Shown one piece after another: positions 32,601 to 38,600 of a stretch of 64,000 nucleotides of DNA (within the stretch, counting starts at the first letter, position 1; the number at the start of each line of letters is the position of its first letter). The notes under the pieces are model-generated. The model had not been told where the DNA came from. It was given only the letters and a program-made list of their open reading frames with translations, and did not search any database. The position numbers and the translations under genes are program-made. Source of the DNA: Plazaster borealis (taxonomy: Eukaryota > Echinodermata > Asteroidea > Forcipulatida > Labidiasteridae); contig CM037472.1 of the NCBI GenBank assembly GCA_021014325.1, positions 32,078,234-32,142,233 of the forward strand, given 5' to 3'.

Positions 32601-35600
32601 ACACCTAACAATTTATTTTTTCCCCTGGCCCTACAGACCTGTATTTGAATTTAAATCACTCCTAATCAGCCACGTGTGAAATGCAATCAAGACGTTTGCA
32701 TCAATTTCATAGAGTACCATGAACTACTTTTTTTATATTTTATATTAGGCTCAACACGGCTGACATGGTTTACTTGAGGGCAAGCACTGGATCATTTTTG
32801 TCAGAGGGTCATTATAACCTAATCAAAAATCGTTGTTTTTGACAGGGATTTTTTTTCTCGATGATTTGATGTAAAAAAAACATACCATCTCTGATTAATT
32901 CACACAAGTGTTTCAATTAATGACGAGACAACTGTTATGTTTAATCATTTGCTGTTGTCATTTTAAATTGCTGTTATTCAAAGGTATTATAAAGGATTGG
33001 TCAGGATAAAAAACATTATTATTTAGTTTACTGATTATGAAGTTCATACTAGAACCATTTTTCCTGAGAAAACTGTATCTGAAAACCTAAACAAAATAAA
33101 TGATTTTGATCGTTGCAACAAAAATTAAGGACAATGTGTTTACATGCTGAAAATTGTGCATGCTATTCCACTATTTTCTCCTGACTCACACAACAGATTA
33201 AGCCCAAATTTCCACAGGTTTGTTATTTCATGTATACGGTTGATCACACAAAACATGAACACTGTCTGCGACTATTTTGTCAGCTCTACCAATCCTGTAT
33301 CACACTTTATAGGAATATTTTATTCATTGTATGTCTCAAAAACCTAAAGCTATTTCATTGTTAGAATTGTTTTATATTTTAGACTTTGATCAAATCAACT
33401 GTTTGTACTCATTTATTTTGGTTAGTGATGCACTCATTTTACAAGAGATAGAGTCCTTATGAAAGTGGGAGAACAAATTACAAGTCTCTAACCTCATTAG
33501 GCCCACACTTATTTAAATTTAATTTAAAATCTACATAAAAACAATACCATTCTGACAATGTTGCCACACAAAACCCTGTAAATAATTTATTCATTAATTT
33601 AAAAGGTTATCCCCTAACATGATTGTTTTTTGTAATAGTTTTTTTTAAAAATTCTTATAGATAAGTGATTTACAACAGGAGTGTAAAGAGAGGGATTACC
33701 AAGTAATGAAGATAACTCAGCAGCTATCGGAGTTCATCCATCGAAGCACCAAGCTAGAGGCAGAGCAGGGTATTAAGCCACATAAAAAAATAAAATTGTT
33801 GATCGTCCCCGCCCGACCCTAGAAAAAAAACCGACCCCAATTTTTTATTATTTTTTATTAGAAAAAAACAATAATTTCAATGATCTTTTCAGTCAAATTT
33901 GACTCCCAGATTTTTCAGCTGATATTTTTTCAAAATCTATAGGTTGGAAAAGATGTTTAAAGAAAGGTTAGTCATGTTGAAGAAACAAGAACACTTAAAA
34001 TGTTTACAGAAAATGTCATCTAGGAGTTAAATGGGTTTAACAAAACAATTAAAAACATCAAAATCACATAAACCCTCTGTTTTATAGCGATTGTGATGAT
34101 TTCTTTATTCTTTATTTCATATTTTGCCATGTCAAAAAAACAAAAAAACGCCCTCCCACCCCCACTTCCCCCCCAAAAAGGACGATCAACAGTTTTATTT
34201 TGTTATGTGGCCTTAAGTCGGCTTATCGTTACATCCAAATTCATGAATTCTAAATAAGTCCATTTTTGTTTCGAGAAATGAAATCACTGATTGCGGCAAC
34301 GTGGCTGGTTATTATTGGTGTGTGTACTTACTCTCATTGCATCGAGGTTGTAAAGTACATCACTAATAACAGAGCTGCTGTAAACAGCTTGCTTCATCTT
34401 TTTGAATGAATAGAAAGTAAGATACAGCATTAATTGTGTTGCCAGGAATCAGGCGGGTAGCAACGTCGGTGGGTGGCTGGCTGGCCATGGCCGCCCCACT
34501 TTTTGCTTGTGTTTGGCAAATTCAAGAATTCAGACATAATGACAATTTTTAACTATAGCCCAAACCAAGTGGCAGTGGTAAGTCTGGATCTTCTTAAGTC
34601 TTCTAAAAGTATATTTTAGCCAATGAGATCTGTCAAGAAATGTAGGTAAAGATGGAAACTTTCATTAGTTTTGCATGCCTACAGTGGAATTCTTATGCTA
34701 CATGTATACGGCGCCTGCACAGGACACGATATTCATACCAACAAGTAGAACTAATTATCAAAAAAACACTTTTTTCTTTTCTTGGGAAGGGGTGATGTAT
34801 CTCTCCCCAACCACTGCCGCGGTTGATGGATACTGTTGTCAAGATTTGTACACAGATTATGGCCACCCGGCTTTTAAACACCTTGCTACGCTCCTGCCAG
34901 AAATGATGCTTGCTGGTGTACTTTCCATTTAGTCAATTTAAACTGCACAACAAACCTATACAAATTACTTTGCTCATCAAGTTTTTTGACTGACTAATAT
35001 CTTTGTTTTTTTCCTCTTCAATGTTACAGCAGTCTTGAGAGAGAAAACAAAATTATAAGAAAGATCAATGCAATCATTAAAATGTGCTATTAAGTGAATT
35101 TTACATTGAATTGTTCCTAAAAAGGCCGGTATCGGTAACCAATGTCTTGTGGTGGGTTCATCCTTTCTTTATCATCATGGAAAGTAAAGTAAAAAAGTAA
35201 AGTCTGTCCCGAGCCAATATGGCTCATCATGGCTCATCAGGCCGGTGTTTATATCCGGTTTGCTTGGAATTAAACAACTGAGAATATTTCTATTCCCCCT
35301 GGAAAGGCTGCCGGTACATGGCAGGTTACTCCCCAGCTCTCGCTGGTACCCATCATTTGTACTCCTGGGTGAAGAGAAGCAATAATGGTTAAGTGTCTTG
35401 CTTAAGGACACAAGTGTCACGACCGGGACTGAAACCCATACTCTGCTGATCAGAAACACCAGAGCTTGAGTCCGATGCTCTTATCCGCTCGGCCATGACA
35501 CACCGAATGGTCATGGAAAGCTTTTACAAAATGCCTCTTGTCTTGTCTAAGCATGTCAGTAAGTCGCATTTCGCTTAGCAAATAAGAGGAATTAAGAGTA

Positions 35601-38600
35601 TGTTTTCTGGATGAGTTTATTTTACAAATATGAGTCTGTTATGAGATTATTTCAGATAAATTATTGATGTACTTTTTGGTGCAGTTTCACTGAAAGATAA
35701 TTTACGACGAGCAAACAACAGAGTGAAGTCCAGAGAGGAGCAACTGATGCAATCTCAAAAACTTCTGCAGAAGACAATGTTTGACTTAAGCACAGAACAG
35801 GAATCAAAGGTTAAATCAAATCAAATAAGTGATTTACAACCAGTAATGAAAAAGATATCAAACCAAAAAATCATTCCTTTCACTTCTTTACCCATAGAGA
35901 GAAATGCATGTTATTTCAAGGAAACATTACACAGTATATTGGTTTCTGTCACAAAAATCACGTGAAGGTAATTTGGTTTTGTATGCATATTAAATAACAA
36001 ACCAATAATGATTGATACTTGTCTGAACAATTTTGTAAATTTGTAAAAAAAGAAAATTACTTTTTCATGCGCCAACTGGTCGCTAGCGACCGGTTTAAAT
36101 CTCTTCAGAAAAATAGTTGTATAACGAAAAAATTAATATCGCACGGCCGAACAGTTTCCAGAATGGGAAAGAGGACTCTTGAGGGTGCTATTCTGACCTG
36201 GTTTTTTGGGGGGAGGTTGCCATTTGAAGAAAAAAAGTGTAAACAATTAATGTGTCCATATGATCAATTTATCTCTAAAACAAATGGTGCATGAAAGGAT
36301 TGAACAAATGGAATACAGGTGTCAGCAATAATGTACCTTTTGACTTAGCCATGGTTAGGATGCCAGTCTCTGTTGAATGCAATGGAGGAGTCCAACCTGG
36401 GCTACCTTTGACTGATCCAGGCAAGATTGCAATGTTTTCCTATACCACAAACTAGCTATCTTTATGAACTACAGGCCTCCTCCATGAAAAAATGTGCTGA
36501 ACTAGAAGAGCAGTCGGCTGCATATGAGAATGAAGTGGCCGAGTTAACTGAAGAACTGAGCCTCAGCAATCAGAAATGCAGGCAGTTGAGTCGAAGGATT
36601 CTTCTTCTGAATGACTCACTAGACGACAAACGGGTAAATTGGTCTCCTTGCTCTATAGTCTCATCATTGTCTCAATGGACATGCAGTCTAGAAACTAGAC
36701 TCAAGTTCAGCTGGGTCCAGTTATATAGAGCTGCTTAAGCAGACAGTGGCTCTTAACAATTCTTTTGCTAAGCAAAAAAAAAAAGCAGGGAACCAGTGGT
36801 AATTGTACTTATGACATGGTATTTTGGCTGGTAAACTATTTCTGGCAAGCAAAGATGCTTTTACCTTATTTTTGTGCATAAGCAGCTCTAGAAAGACCCA
36901 GTCGTCTCAGAGAAAGGAGTTATATGACCTACAATCCCGGCCATAATGCTGAGGACGTGACTATAAAATACCTTCCCCCTCCGCTCCTCCGCTCAATGTT
37001 GTTAATCCCGCAGTGAGAGACAACATTGAACAAGATATGACCAAGATTGTAGATTGTAGTCGGCTCAGAGCAGAAAGGACTTTTTAGACCTAGAAAGACC
37101 CAGTCGGCTCAAAGCAGAAAGGACTTATAGGATATAAGACCTAGAAAGACCCAGTCAGCTCAGAGCAGAAAGGACTTATAAGACCTAGAAAGACCCAGTT
37201 GGCTCAGAGCAGAAAGGACTTATAAGACCTAGAAAGACCCAGTTGGCTCAGAGCAGAAAGGACTTATAAGACCTAGAAAGACCCAGTCGGCTCAGAGCAG
37301 AAAGGACTTATAGGATATAAGACCTAGAAAGACCCAGTCAGCTCAGAGCAGAAAGGACTTATAAGACCTAGAAAGACCCAGTTGGCTCAGAGCAGAAAGG
37401 ACTTATAAGACCTAGAAAGACCCAGTCGGCTCAGAGCAGAAAGGACTTATAAGACCTATAAAGACCCAGTCAGCTCAAAGCAAAAAGGACTTTTAAGGCA
37501 TACATATGCAATGTGGTGTAAGTTCTTTCTGCTCTGAACCGACTGGGTCTTTCTAGGTCTTATCTGATTGGGTCTTTGTAGGTCTCATAAGTTCTTTCTG
37601 CTCTGAGCTGACTGGGTCTTTCTAGGTCTTATCTGATTGGGTCTTTTTAGGTCTCATAAGTCCTTTCTACTCTGAGTTAACTGGGTCTTTCTAGGTCTTA
37701 TAAGTCCTTCCTATGCTCTAAGCTGACGTTGTGTCCCTGAAAAATACACTTAACACAATTGACTTCTTTCCACCCAGGGCTGAGTTTTATAGAGCTGCTT
37801 AGCAGTTTGTGTACTAAGCAAATATAAGCAGAGGATCTATCATACAATTGTATGACTTGCTATTATGGCTAAAAACCTGTTTCTGCTAAGCAGGATTTTT
37901 TATGCCAAGCAAATTTGTTTGCTAAGAAAGGGCTCTTTTTCATGGCCCTGCTTACTCAGATTTCTGTGCTAATGGCTCATAGAATCATGCTCTTTACAGG
38001 TGCCTTAAGAAAATAATTTTGTAGTAAGCAGCCATGAAAATGGACCCATCTCTTTGAAATTGAGCCAATGTTTTAGAAGTGGGACTGCGAGGGCTGAAAT
38101 GGTATTGACCATGTGACAGCTTCCCCCCCATGACAAACTTGAGGTTGTGCACTTCTATGAGAGTTGAACAACCTTAAGGAATGGCGAAGTTACAACTAAA
38201 GTCCCATTTAAAAGCGAATCTTAATTAGTGGTAAGGAGAACAAAAGTGCATATGGGTCTCTCACCACATGAACTTTATGATTTAACCACATATTTTGCTG
38301 CAATTGTACAGTTGGGCACCAGGTTGGTTCAGTGGTTTCTTTCCCTGCCTCGTACCATAGCCTTGCATGTTGATCTGGTTTTCAGTCCTTACCTGATTGT
38401 ATGGGTTTACCTTTCTTTAACAAACCGCAAACCAAATATATACTTTCTTTAACACTTGACAAAAATATATATATAATTTATTTCTTCATAGTCTCGTATT
38501 CATCCTGTTATTGGCGCTTACACTTTTGGATGTAATGAAATAAATTATTCTTTATATCCTCCAGGGTCAAGTCTCACAGAAGGAAACTGATCTTGAGGTT

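Noticed and set aside
37061..37500. Regular direct repeats resembling a CRISPR array
   Set aside because: There are no unique spacers: the repeat fills the whole period. The context is a eukaryotic intron.
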